Of a stretch of DNA of 64,000 nt, positions 26,775 through 34,284 are shown piece after piece. Position 1 is the first letter of the stretch. Every line of letters starts with the position of its first letter. Origin of the DNA: Chryseobacterium paridis. GTDB taxonomy: Bacteria > Bacteroidota > Bacteroidia > Flavobacteriales > Weeksellaceae. The position numbers and the translations under genes are program-made. The stretch lies in NCBI RefSeq assembly GCF_016595215.1, contig NZ_JAENHK010000010.1, forward strand, positions 1,225,390 to 1,289,389, written 5' to 3'. A model generated the notes under the pieces. It searched no databases, had not been told where the DNA came from, and worked only from the letters and a program-made list of their open reading frames with translations.

Positions 26775-28286
26775 ATGGCTTTGAAAATTTCATTAATTCT
26801 ATTTGGACTTATTTTTCTTTCGTCTTGCTCTTCGGTCGCGAATAGTGAGCAACAGGAAAAAGCTCTTATTGAACCTGATCTGCTGAAAAAAGATGTTGAT
26901 TATGCCTACAGCAAATTAAAAGAAATGCATCCTCAGCTCTATAGATATACCACAAGAAAAGATTTGGACTATAGAATTGACAGCCTCAAGCAAACAATAA
27001 ACAAACCTCTTACACCCGTCCAATTTTATCTCAAATTACAACCTGTAATCACTACTATAAGAGAAGGACATCTTTCTTTGACACTCCCTTTTGAGAAAAT
27101 AAAAAAGAGCTATGACGGAAGAAGATTATTCAATTATTTCAGATATTACATCAAAGGAAATCATTTGTATATCATAGAAAACAAAGATTCCATTTACAAC
27201 ATCAAGCCAGGCACCGAAATACTAAGCATCAATGATGTACCGGCCGCCTCTTACATCAGCAGATATAGAAAACTGATCAGCAGTGATGGTCAGAATACGA
27301 CTTTCAAACCTTATTATCTTAAGGATACATTTTTCTGTTTTTTTAGTATGGAAAATGGCTTTTTAGATCGGGTGAAAATTGAAACATTATATAACAATAA
27401 CAAACAAACCTATATTCTTGAAAGAGAAAAACAAATCGAGCCACAAAACGAAAAATCTCAAAACAAGCCAGCAAGTAGTTTAAAATCTTTTTATTGTTCG
27501 GCTAATCGAAGTTTCCATTTTTTAGGTGATGATAATTCTATCGCTTATATCAACATAAAGAAATTTTCAAACAGCAATTCCAATAAATTCTATAAAGAGA
27601 CTTTTGCGAGAATTAAAGAAGCCAAATCTTCCTATCTCATATTAGATATCAGAAATAATTATGGAGGCTCTTTACAGGAGATCAATAAACTTTATTCCTA
27701 TCTTACCTCTCAACCTTTTACCTTGATAAAACCATCCAGGCTTAATTCGGGTTTTACTCCTCTAAAAACAAACTATTTTAAGAAAAGTAATGCTCTGGAA
27801 TATGCATTGAAAGGAATCACATATCCTACCTATTTCTTTCTTAAAACACTTCATACCTACAAAGGTGATGATGGAAAATTTTATTATAAAATAAAGGCAG
27901 ATAAAGTAACTCAACCAAATAAAAATGCCTTTCAGGGGAAGATATTTGTGTTGATCAATGGCGGGAGCTATTCGGCTTCTTCAATTATCAGTTCAAAATT
28001 AAAGTTTGACAAGACTGCCACACTGGTAGGAGAAGAAACAGGAGGAGCAAATGATGGAACAGTGGCCGGATTTTATTCTTATCAGATACTTCCCTATTCA
28101 AAACTTACTTTACCTATTGGCTTATTATTGGTAAATCCTAATATTACATTAACGAACTCTCAAAAAGGAGTAATACCAGATGTTCCCATCAGTGAAACTT
28201 TGCAAGATATCATCAGTAAAAATGATGTTCAATTAAATTGGGTTAAAAATGAAATCGCAAAGGAGAAGAAAAATCTGAAAAAATAA
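26775..28286 (+). CDS. S41-family peptidase lipoprotein
   Basis: About 503 residues from ATG 26775. The N-terminus is a lipoprotein signal with lipobox LSSC at Cys18. A helical N-terminal region (DVDYAYSKLKEMHPQLYRYT) is followed by a PDZ-like segment around GTEILSINDVP and the S41 catalytic part: SYLILDIRNNYGGSL, then INGGSYSASSIIS with the likely nucleophile Ser, and VGEETGGANDGT. Such peptidases are tail- or carboxy-terminal processing relatives; here it is probably anchored facing the periplasm. The AraC gene follows 7 bp later. Confidence 0.88.
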   Translation: MALKISLILFGLIFLSSCSSVANSEQQEKALIEPDLLKKDVDYAYSKLKEMHPQLYRYTTRKDLDYRIDSLKQTINKPLTPVQFYLKLQPVITTIREGHLSLTLPFEKIKKSYDGRRLFNYFRYYIKGNHLYIIENKDSIYNIKPGTEILSINDVPAASYISRYRKLISSDGQNTTFKPYYLKDTFFCFFSMENGFLDRVKIETLYNNNKQTYILEREKQIEPQNEKSQNKPASSLKSFYCSANRSFHFLGDDNSIAYINIKKFSNSNSNKFYKETFARIKEAKSSYLILDIRNNYGGSLQEINKLYSYLTSQPFTLIKPSRLNSGFTPLKTNYFKKSNALEYALKGITYPTYFFLKTLHTYKGDDGKFYYKIKADKVTQPNKNAFQGKIFVLINGGSYSASSIISSKLKFDKTATLVGEETGGANDGTVAGFYSYQILPYSKLTLPIGLLLVNPNITLTNSQKGVIPDVPISETLQDIISKNDVQLNWVKNEIAKEKKNLKK

Positions 28287-28292
28287 ATCGCG

Positions 28293-29126
28293 ATGAAAAG
28301 TGCTTCTTTTTCAATACAAAAAAAGACTTCGGAATATTACAAAGATATTCTCAGTGATTCATTGTATCACATCTTTTTGTTTGAAGGGAATGGAAAAATT
28401 GTGATCGATTTTGCAGAATATGATTTTAACGGAAAAATTGTTCTTTTCTCTTCGCCATTTCAAAATGTCCAGATCATTAGCGAACAGGTGATTAATATCG
28501 AAACCCTTAACTTTCATGGTGACTTCTATTGTATCGAATTCCATAAAAAAGAAGTCGCATGTAACGGATTATTATTTAATAATATTTATCTCTTTCCCTA
28601 TTTTAATCTTGACAAAGAAGTCTTCGATGAAATATCAGAATACTTTTCAAAAATTAAAAAAATAGATCATAAAGAAGATTTTTCAGAAGCTATTTTACAA
28701 TCATACCTTCAACTTATATTGGCCATAAGCAGCAAAGAGAAAAATAAAATGATTCCGGATAAGGACCTGATCAAAGATGACTTTAAAGAACTAAAATCCT
28801 TCCAGAATTTAGTAGAACTCCATTTTCTATCTGAAAAAAACTTGTCTTTTTATGCTGATCTACTCCATGTAGCACCTAACACTTTGAGTAAAAAGATCAA
28901 ATCCAGATTTAATAAAACACCTTCTCAAATTATCCAGGAGAGAGTAATTCTGGAATCCAAAAAGCTGATTCACCTCACCAGAAAGTCTTTTAAGGAAATA
29001 GCACTAGAACTCAATTTCAATGATGAGTTCTATTTCAGCAAATATTTTAAAAAACATACAGGAGTTTCCCCTACTCAATTCAGAAAAGAAGCTGGTGTTT
29101 CCATAGTTGCAGATTTGTACAAATAA
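28293..29126 (+). CDS. AraC-family transcriptional regulator
   Basis: A 277-residue regulator with a divergent N-terminal sensory half and a C-terminal AraC DNA-binding domain (about 170-270). Its first helix-turn-helix contains LSFYADLLHVAPNTLSKKIKSRF, and its second KSFKEIALELNFNDEFYFSKYFKKHTGVSPTQFRKE (IALELNF, YFSKYFKK). It is tightly coupled to the S41 peptidase gene and next to a DUF417 gene. It may autoregulate this group; the ligand is unknown. Confidence 0.87.
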   Translation: MKSASFSIQKKTSEYYKDILSDSLYHIFLFEGNGKIVIDFAEYDFNGKIVLFSSPFQNVQIISEQVINIETLNFHGDFYCIEFHKKEVACNGLLFNNIYLFPYFNLDKEVFDEISEYFSKIKKIDHKEDFSEAILQSYLQLILAISSKEKNKMIPDKDLIKDDFKELKSFQNLVELHFLSEKNLSFYADLLHVAPNTLSKKIKSRFNKTPSQIIQERVILESKKLIHLTRKSFKEIALELNFNDEFYFSKYFKKHTGVSPTQFRKEAGVSIVADLYK

Positions 29127-29165
29127 AGTCCACAATATTCCATTCTATCGGACCCTCATTCAATC

Positions 29166-29173
29166 TAATTTTG
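29166..29173 (+). promoter_or_regulatory. -7 box for DUF417 gene
   Basis: TAATTTTG matches TAnnTTTG, 15 bp before the chosen ATG 29188. This supports separate transcription of the DUF417 gene and argues against the longer frame overlapping the AraC gene. Confidence 0.5.
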
Positions 29174-29187
29174 TCAAAAAAAATAAT

Positions 29188-29751
29188 ATGATTGAATTCT
29201 TAGCTCACTCACAGAAAAACTTTATTCATATTTTACGAATAAGCATTTTTATCGTTATGGCATGGATTGGTGGATTAAAAGCTTTTAATTATGAAGCAGA
29301 AGGAATAATACCATTTGTTGCCAATTCTCCTTTTATGAGTTTCTTTCTTAATAAGAAAACTACGGACACTGACAATTACAAACTTCACAAAAACAAAGAA
29401 GGTGAAGTCGTTCCCGAAAATATAAAATGGCATGAAGCAAATGGAACTTACGTTTTTTCTTATGCTTTAGGAAGCGTCATTGTTGGTCTGGGGATTTTAG
29501 TAGTTCTCGGTATTTTTTATCCAAAGATAGGAATGTTATCAGGGATTTTAACAGCTGGAATGTCAGTAGTCACCCTCTCCTTTCTTATTACGACACCGGA
29601 AGTATGGGTTCCTGATTTAGGAGGACCAGATCATGGTTTCCCTTACCTTTCAGGAGCAGGGAGATTGGTTATAAAAGATATTATCATGTTTGGCGCAGGC
29701 TTGGTGATCGCTTCTGATTCAGCAAAAAATATTTTAAACAAACCTCAATAA
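29188..29751 (+). CDS. DUF417 (YkgB-like) membrane protein
   Basis: About 187 residues from ATG 29188. The start IEFLAHSQKNFIHILRISIFIVMAWIGGLKAFNYEAEGI (recognised by ISIFIVMAWIGGLKAF and YEAEGI), PFVANSPFMSFF, four transmembrane segments and the GRLVIKDIIMFGAGL end match the DUF417/YkgB family. Relatives include RclC of the E. coli reactive-chlorine response, though most are untested. I preferred ATG 29188 because the 27 preceding residues overlap the AraC gene and are not family-like. Confidence 0.88.
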   Translation: MIEFLAHSQKNFIHILRISIFIVMAWIGGLKAFNYEAEGIIPFVANSPFMSFFLNKKTTDTDNYKLHKNKEGEVVPENIKWHEANGTYVFSYALGSVIVGLGILVVLGIFYPKIGMLSGILTAGMSVVTLSFLITTPEVWVPDLGGPDHGFPYLSGAGRLVIKDIIMFGAGLVIASDSAKNILNKPQ

Positions 29752-29757
29752 CAAGAT

Positions 29758-29792
29758 AAAATTTCGGCGGACATTCTGTCCGCCGAAATTTT
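29758..29792. terminator. Bidirectional hairpin terminator
   Basis: Perfect 16-bp stem AAAATTTCGGCGGACA / TGTCCGCCGAAATTTT with a 3-nt loop, placed between the converging DUF417 gene and the sigma-linked membrane-protein gene. A/T tails on both sides allow termination in both directions. Confidence 0.9.
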
Positions 29793-30384
29793 ACTTTTGA
29801 AGCTCTACAACAAGCTTTTCTATGGTCGTAATATATTTACCATAAAATTTCTGAAACCAGTATTTTCCTAACAGATATAAGGAGAAGAGTCCGAATAAAA
29901 CAGCACCTATAAGAATGGTGGCAATCTTAAGATCACTTAGCGGTTGTGGCCTTGGGATAAATTCTAAAACGATAATAATCTCACACACCAGAAAAGGAAT
30001 AAAACTAAGGTAAAATGACAGGTAATATTGTTTGTTAAGATCAAGTTGATGAAGCAGATCTTTTAACCCATCATAGGTTTTCATTACAGGATCACTCATA
30101 TCCTTATAAAGTTTAAAGAATTTACTGAAAAAGAAAAAAGTCACGATTGCCATAGAAGCCAAAAGTATCGTGAGATAAAATTTAAATTTAAATGGCGCTC
30201 CGCACAACCAGACGATTGCGAATCCGAAAATGAAAATTCCAATTGTAGATAAGAATTCATGTCTCATATTTCTTCGCATCCGCTCTAAGGGGAGATTGAT
30301 TTTATTTTTATTTTCAATACTGATTTCCGGTGTTTTTTCAAAAACATCTTCATTCCATGTATTTTTTAGTTCATCTATATTCAT
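29791..30384 (-). CDS. Membrane protein downstream of ECF sigma factor (possible anti-sigma)
   Basis: A 197-residue protein with a soluble N-terminal 45 residues (DELKNTWNEDVFEK) and four hydrophobic segments grouped as two hairpins (about 46-88 and 120-175). It starts 17 bp after the sigma-factor gene. Position and the cytoplasmic N-terminal helix suggest an anti-sigma or sensor role. It lacks the zinc-binding HxxxCxxC motif of ZAS anti-sigma factors and the single transmembrane helix of FecR types. Function therefore remains inference. Confidence 0.65.
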   Translation of the reverse strand: MNIDELKNTWNEDVFEKTPEISIENKNKINLPLERMRRNMRHEFLSTIGIFIFGFAIVWLCGAPFKFKFYLTILLASMAIVTFFFFSKFFKLYKDMSDPVMKTYDGLKDLLHQLDLNKQYYLSFYLSFIPFLVCEIIIVLEFIPRPQPLSDLKIATILIGAVLFGLFSLYLLGKYWFQKFYGKYITTIEKLVVELQK

Positions 30385-30401
30385 TGTAATTGATTTAAAA
30401 A

Positions 30402-30902
30402 TTAGTATTTATTTGAGTTTAAGATATCTTTCAACTTATTTTTAGCACGATTCATTTTCACTCTTACATTTCCCTCTGAAATCCCCATTTGCTCTGCAAT
30501 TTCCCGACCCGGAAAGTCTTCGAGGTAATAAAATATAAAAGCCTTATCAATCGGATTTAACTGATGAATCGCAAGGTACATTGCGGATAATTTTTCTTCT
30601 TTTTCATTATCATATTCTTCCTGTACGATCCTATAATTGGAGAAATCTGCATTGTCAATAAAGCTTCTTTTTTTCTCGGATTTTAAAAAGATGATAGCCG
30701 TATTCAAAGCAATCCTGTACAACCAGGTTGAAAATTCGCTTTGTCCTTTAAATCCCGGATATGCCCTCCAAACCTGATAGGTAATTTCCTGAAAGAGATC
30801 ATCACGGTCATCTTTATTATCCATGTACATTTTAGAAATCTTGAATATGATTCCTTTATGCTTTTCAATTTTTTCTAAAAATTCTTGTTCTAATGTACTC
30901 AT
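30402..30902 (-). CDS. ECF-type RNA polymerase sigma factor
   Basis: A 166-residue sigma-70 family factor. Region 2 spans about 10-80 (YMDNKDDRDDLFQEITYQVWRAYPGFKGQSEFSTWLYRIALN, recognisable by the DDLFQE and FSTWLYRIA elements). Region 4 spans about 105-160 (DKAFIFYYLEDFPGREIAEQMGISEGNVRVKMNRAKNKL). It lacks regions 1 and 3. It is followed by a membrane-protein gene, its likely regulator. A TTTAGGG array lies 78-133 bp upstream of its start codon. Confidence 0.94.
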   Translation of the reverse strand: MSTLEQEFLEKIEKHKGIIFKISKMYMDNKDDRDDLFQEITYQVWRAYPGFKGQSEFSTWLYRIALNTAIIFLKSEKKRSFIDNADFSNYRIVQEEYDNEKEEKLSAMYLAIHQLNPIDKAFIFYYLEDFPGREIAEQMGISEGNVRVKMNRAKNKLKDILNSNKY

Positions 30903-30979
30903 GGTTCTTAGCTCTATGGAGTTAGTAACACTTCGAATAAAATGTTACACATCTTTTGGAAAATTGGGTAAAATTAATT

Positions 30980-31035
30980 TTTAGGGTTTAGGGTTTAGGG
31001 TTTAGGGTTTAGGGTTTAGGGTTTAGGGTTTAGGG
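30980..31035. repeat. Eight perfect tandem copies of TTTAGGG
   Basis: Exactly 56 bp, eight uninterrupted heptamers, identical to the plant-type telomere unit. The array sits between the upstream region of the sigma-factor gene and the terminator palindrome of the aldehyde dehydrogenase gene. Perfect short tandem repeats are prone to slippage, so copy number may vary. Confidence 0.97.
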
Positions 31036-31089
31036 AAGTTAAATAAAAGCCGTCATAAATCAAGATTTATGACGGCTTTTATTTAACTT
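31036..31089. terminator. Perfect 26-bp-arm palindrome, terminator of aldehyde dehydrogenase gene
   Basis: The left arm 31036-31061 begins AAGTTAAATAAAAGCC and the right arm 31064-31089 is its exact complement, with 2 nt between. The core GCCGTCATAAATC stem followed on the minus strand by a TTTTATTTAACTT tail is a good terminator for the gene ending at 31108. The stem directly abuts the TTTAGGG array. Confidence 0.85.
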
Positions 31090-31107
31090 ATTTGGGTGGT
31101 TTTAATA

Positions 31108-32736
31108 CTAAAAAATATAATCGGTGCTTAGGAAATTAGAATCATGTTCTCTAACGATGGTATTCAATAATTCTTTATTGGATTCTGTCAATTTAGCAGC
31201 TACCAGAGATCTTATAGAGAAAGAACGCAAAGCATCAAATACAGAAAGTGTTCCTTCAGCACTGTCTTTCCTTCCAGTAAAAGGAAATACATCTGGACCT
31301 CTTTGTGCCTGGCAGTTGATATTTACACGACTCACCAGATTTACAAAAGGGTCGATCAATTTTGAAACCTCTTGCGGATCCTCACTGAAAATACTCACCT
31401 GCATTCCATGGGAAGCATTTACCTGATAATCGATTGGTTCATCAATACTATCAAAAGGAACAACTGGAATTACAGGACCAAATTGTTCTTCATGATATAG
31501 TTTCATTTCACTATTAACAGGATATACAATTGCAGGAAATACAAATGAACCTTCAGTGTATCCGCCATTTTCATTCAAAACTCTAGCTCCATGAGCTATA
31601 GCATCGTCTATACATTCTTTCAGATAGGGAGGTTTATTTACCTCGGGAAGAGGTGTTATTTTAACATCTTTTTCCCACGGAAGTCCAGGTTTTAAAGCAG
31701 AAACAGCTTTGTTTAATTTTTCCGTGAATTCAGCAGCTACCTCTTTTTGTACAAACAACAATTTAAGTGCAGTACATCGTTGGCCATTGAAAGAAAGAGC
31801 ACCTAAAATACATTCACTTACTGCTACATCAAGGTTAGCGTTTTTAGTAATGATCGCTGCATTTTTTGCATCTAAGCTCAATATAGCTCTCAAACGGTTT
31901 ACTTTAGGATGTATTTTTTTTAATCCATTAGCTACCTTACTTGATCCGATAAATGCTAGCACATTCACCTTTCCACTTTCCATAATTGGTGTAATAATCT
32001 CAGATCCTTTACCATAAAGTGTATTCACAGTTCCTTTTGGAAAAGCTTCTTTAAATGCATTTAATAAAGGATAATGAGCTAAGACGCCATGCTTAGGAAG
32101 CTTAAACAAAATGGTATTACCCATAATTAATGCAGGAATCAATGTTGTGAATATTTCATTCAAAGGATAGTTGAAAGGTCCCATACTTAAAACAACTCCT
32201 AGCGGAGCTCTTCGAATCTGAGCAATCGTTCCTTCAGCCTGTTGAAAACGGGATGATTCACGATCAAGATCTTTTAATGCATCAATGGTCTGGTTGATAT
32301 AATCTACCGTACGATCAAACTCCTTAGTAGAATCAGCCAATGTCTTCCCAATCTCCCACATCAAAAGTTTGATAACTAGATCTCGCTGCTGGATCATTAA
32401 ATACACAAATTTCTGCATGCATTTTATACGTCCTTCTACAGACATTGTAGGCCACTCCCCTAGTCCATTATCGTAAGCTTTTACTGAGGCCTCCAGAACT
32501 TCCATTGCATCAGCCGGGCTGATATTTGGAATACTTCCTAATAATTTCCTTTCTAATCTATTTTCTGTAGGAATACAAACAGGTGAATAAACATCCGTCA
32601 CCTCTCCTTTCCATTCTACCAGTTCTCCATTTAGCAAATAAGTTCGTTGATGAATTTCCTGAACTTTAAATTCTTCCGGTATATCATTTTCGCTTTTAAA
32701 AATCTTGTGAAATGATGAGTTATCTACTGAATCCAT
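31108..32736 (-). CDS. gapN: ALDH-superfamily dehydrogenase, GapN-like (NADP glyceraldehyde-3-P dehydrogenase)
   Basis: A 542-residue aldehyde dehydrogenase, longer than most (about 480). It has the cofactor region GPFNYPLNE at about 186-194 and the catalytic Cys321 in FNGQRCTALK, plus the EEQFGPVIPVVPF C-terminal part. Bacteroidetes members of this group are usually named NADP-dependent non-phosphorylating GAPDH. One oddity: the strand that normally reads LELGGK with the general-base Glu reads LSLDAK (about 287-291). Function as GapN is therefore likely but not certain. Monocistronic with a strong terminator. Confidence 0.75.
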   Translation of the reverse strand: MDSVDNSSFHKIFKSENDIPEEFKVQEIHQRTYLLNGELVEWKGEVTDVYSPVCIPTENRLERKLLGSIPNISPADAMEVLEASVKAYDNGLGEWPTMSVEGRIKCMQKFVYLMIQQRDLVIKLLMWEIGKTLADSTKEFDRTVDYINQTIDALKDLDRESSRFQQAEGTIAQIRRAPLGVVLSMGPFNYPLNEIFTTLIPALIMGNTILFKLPKHGVLAHYPLLNAFKEAFPKGTVNTLYGKGSEIITPIMESGKVNVLAFIGSSKVANGLKKIHPKVNRLRAILSLDAKNAAIITKNANLDVAVSECILGALSFNGQRCTALKLLFVQKEVAAEFTEKLNKAVSALKPGLPWEKDVKITPLPEVNKPPYLKECIDDAIAHGARVLNENGGYTEGSFVFPAIVYPVNSEMKLYHEEQFGPVIPVVPFDSIDEPIDYQVNASHGMQVSIFSEDPQEVSKLIDPFVNLVSRVNINCQAQRGPDVFPFTGRKDSAEGTLSVFDALRSFSIRSLVAAKLTESNKELLNTIVREHDSNFLSTDYIF

Positions 32737-32880
32737 ATTTTTTATCTTTTTAATAATTAAGTGATCACTTTTATTAGAATAAAGGTAGATGTTAGAATTG
32801 ATTATAAAAATAGCTGATTAATAGATTCGGTCTATTTAAAGACTGGTGAATTAAAATTAACATCCAATCCAAAAAAAGAA

Positions 32881-32888
32881 TAATTTTG
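32881..32888 (+). promoter_or_regulatory. -7 box for exported thiol peroxidase gene
   Basis: TAATTTTG matches TAnnTTTG, 17 bp before the ATG. No good -33 box. Confidence 0.5.
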
Positions 32889-32905
32889 TTTAAAAATAAA
32901 AATCA

Positions 32906-33478
32906 ATGTTTTCAAAATTAATTTTCAGTACGCTATTGTCATTCTCTGTATTTCTTTTTGCTCAAAATGCAAAAACAGCCAATACTGTTATGATGGGAGG
33001 AAAGCCAGTTACTACTTACGCAAAATTACCCGCAGTAGGAAAAGCAGCTCCTAAGTTCACCCTTACGGATGTTGGAATGAAAGATCAAACACTAGATTCT
33101 TACAAAGGGAAATTTATGATTCTAAATATTTTCCCAAGCGTGGATACAGGTGTTTGCTCAGCGTCAGTACGTCATTTCAACGAAGATGCAGCTAATATCC
33201 CAAATACTGTAGTTCTTTGTATTTCTAAAGATTTACCCTTCGCACAAAAAAGATTTTGTGGTGCCGAAGGTATTAAGAACGTAGTAATGCTTTCAGACTT
33301 CCGCTCAGATTTTGGAAAAACCTATGGGGTAGAAATCACAGATTCTGTGATGAAAGGTCTTTTAAGCAGAGCTGTTGTTGTCATAGATCCTACAGGAAAA
33401 ATCATATATGAAGAACAAGTGGATGATATTTCACATGAGCCTAATTACGAAGCAGCGATTAAGGCTGTGAAAAATTAA
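32906..33478 (+). CDS. tpx: Exported thiol peroxidase (Tpx paralogue)
   Basis: A 190-residue Tpx with a clear N-terminal signal peptide (hydrophobic 5-18, cleavage near FAQ-NA). The mature domain keeps the peroxidatic Cys84 (FPSVDTGVCSAS) and resolving Cys118 (KRFCGAEG) and adds a third Cys105. It aligns over its whole length with the cytoplasmic Tpx at 12098-12595, including the SKDLPFA and KGLLSRAV blocks. Export implies a periplasmic reductant other than cytoplasmic thioredoxin. Confidence 0.92.
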   Translation: MFSKLIFSTLLSFSVFLFAQNAKTANTVMMGGKPVTTYAKLPAVGKAAPKFTLTDVGMKDQTLDSYKGKFMILNIFPSVDTGVCSASVRHFNEDAANIPNTVVLCISKDLPFAQKRFCGAEGIKNVVMLSDFRSDFGKTYGVEITDSVMKGLLSRAVVVIDPTGKIIYEEQVDDISHEPNYEAAIKAVKN

Positions 33479-33502
33479 GATTCTACTTTTTTTTATAATT
33501 TT

Positions 33503-33536
33503 AAAATCCTCCGATCATTGATATGGAGGATTTTTT
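33503..33536 (+). terminator. Terminator after exported tpx
   Basis: Stem AAAATCCTCC / GGAGGATTTT with a 12-nt loop and a T6 tail, 24 bp past the stop. Confidence 0.88.
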
Positions 33537-33591
33537 ATTAATAGAAAAAAAATCTTTTAGTGAGTAGTATTTTTGATTGAATATGAGAATC

Positions 33592-34029
33592 CTATTCCAT
33601 AAAACTCGCGGTTGAATAATATAAGAACAACAGGGCTAACGCATCATCTACAGAATCATCCAACTCAATACTAAAGATTGGATTTTTAAACCATTTTCTA
33701 TGAGTCTGAATATCGATCAATAGTTTCTTTTGTTCATAAAGCTGCATACCCTTACCAATTTTAAAGTGGCATATTTTTGTATCATCACCTGTTTTGATAA
33801 TTCTGTCTCTTCCAAAATCTGTGTAGTATATCACTTTCCTGCCATCTGATAACTCTACATCATTCCACAGAAATCCTTTACTTTTAATATCATAGCGCTT
33901 GGCATCACACAATATATATTTTCTCCAGGAGATCAATTTTTTAGTCTCGATGATTTTTCCAATTTCAGAATTATTTTCTGAGAATAAAATCAATTGTCTT
34001 TTACCGAATTTAGCTGTATATCTTTTCAA
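33592..34029 (-). CDS. Hypothetical protein (145 aa)
   Basis: I do not recognise a family. The protein is soluble and rich in beta-strand-like alternation (LILFSENNSEIGKI; WRKYILCDAKRYDIKSKGF; VIYYTDFGRDRIIK). The C-terminal helix SVDDALALLFLYYSTA is hydrophobic. There is no signal peptide. It lies 16 bp downstream of a 54-residue gene on the same strand, so the two are likely one unit behind the hutU terminator. The pattern loosely recalls LURP-one/Tubby-like beta-barrel proteins, but this is only an impression. Confidence 0.6.
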   Translation of the reverse strand: MKRYTAKFGKRQLILFSENNSEIGKIIETKKLISWRKYILCDAKRYDIKSKGFLWNDVELSDGRKVIYYTDFGRDRIIKTGDDTKICHFKIGKGMQLYEQKKLLIDIQTHRKWFKNPIFSIELDDSVDDALALLFLYYSTASFME

Positions 34030-34045
34030 CTTCGTACTTTTTAGA

Positions 34046-34210
34046 TTAACAATTTATTATTTTTCCATCAAAAGTATGTAGCAGATCTTCTTCGGAAAAG
34101 CCAGAAAGTCTAAATGATGTTTTAAAATAAACCTTATAAAACCGACCTTTTTTATCAGGTATTGTGTCTCCCCAATTTTCAGGATGAGATTTTGAAATCG
34201 AAATTTTCAT
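34046..34210 (-). CDS. Hypothetical small protein (54 aa)
   Basis: Read directly from the sequence: ATG at 34210, stop TAA at 34048-34046, 54 residues. It starts MKISISKSHPENWGDTIPD and contains RFYKVYFKTSFRLSGFSEEDLL, ending FDGKIINC. It is charged, soluble and compact, with no family I know. It is placed between the hutU terminator and the 145-residue unknown gene, which begins 16 bp after its stop. The dense coding look and tight spacing support it as real. Confidence 0.55.
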   Translation of the reverse strand: MKISISKSHPENWGDTIPDKKGRFYKVYFKTSFRLSGFSEEDLLHTFDGKIINC

Positions 34211-34235
34211 ATTATCATTGTTTTATATAAAAATA

Positions 34236-34264
34236 AAAAAACTTTGCAATAAGCAAAGTTTTTT
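34236..34264 (-). terminator. Terminator of hutU
   Basis: Perfect 12-bp stem AAAAAACTTTGC / GCAAAGTTTTTT with a 5-nt loop, about 20 bp past the hutU stop; A/T tails on both strands. Confidence 0.85.
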
Positions 34265-34284
34265 ATTGAATATTCTTTCAAAAA

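Noticed and set aside
30980..31035. TTTAGGG array as a true telomere or linear-chromosome end
   Set aside because: It is internal, only 56 bp, and flanked by normal genes and a terminator; bacteria of this group have circular chromosomes.
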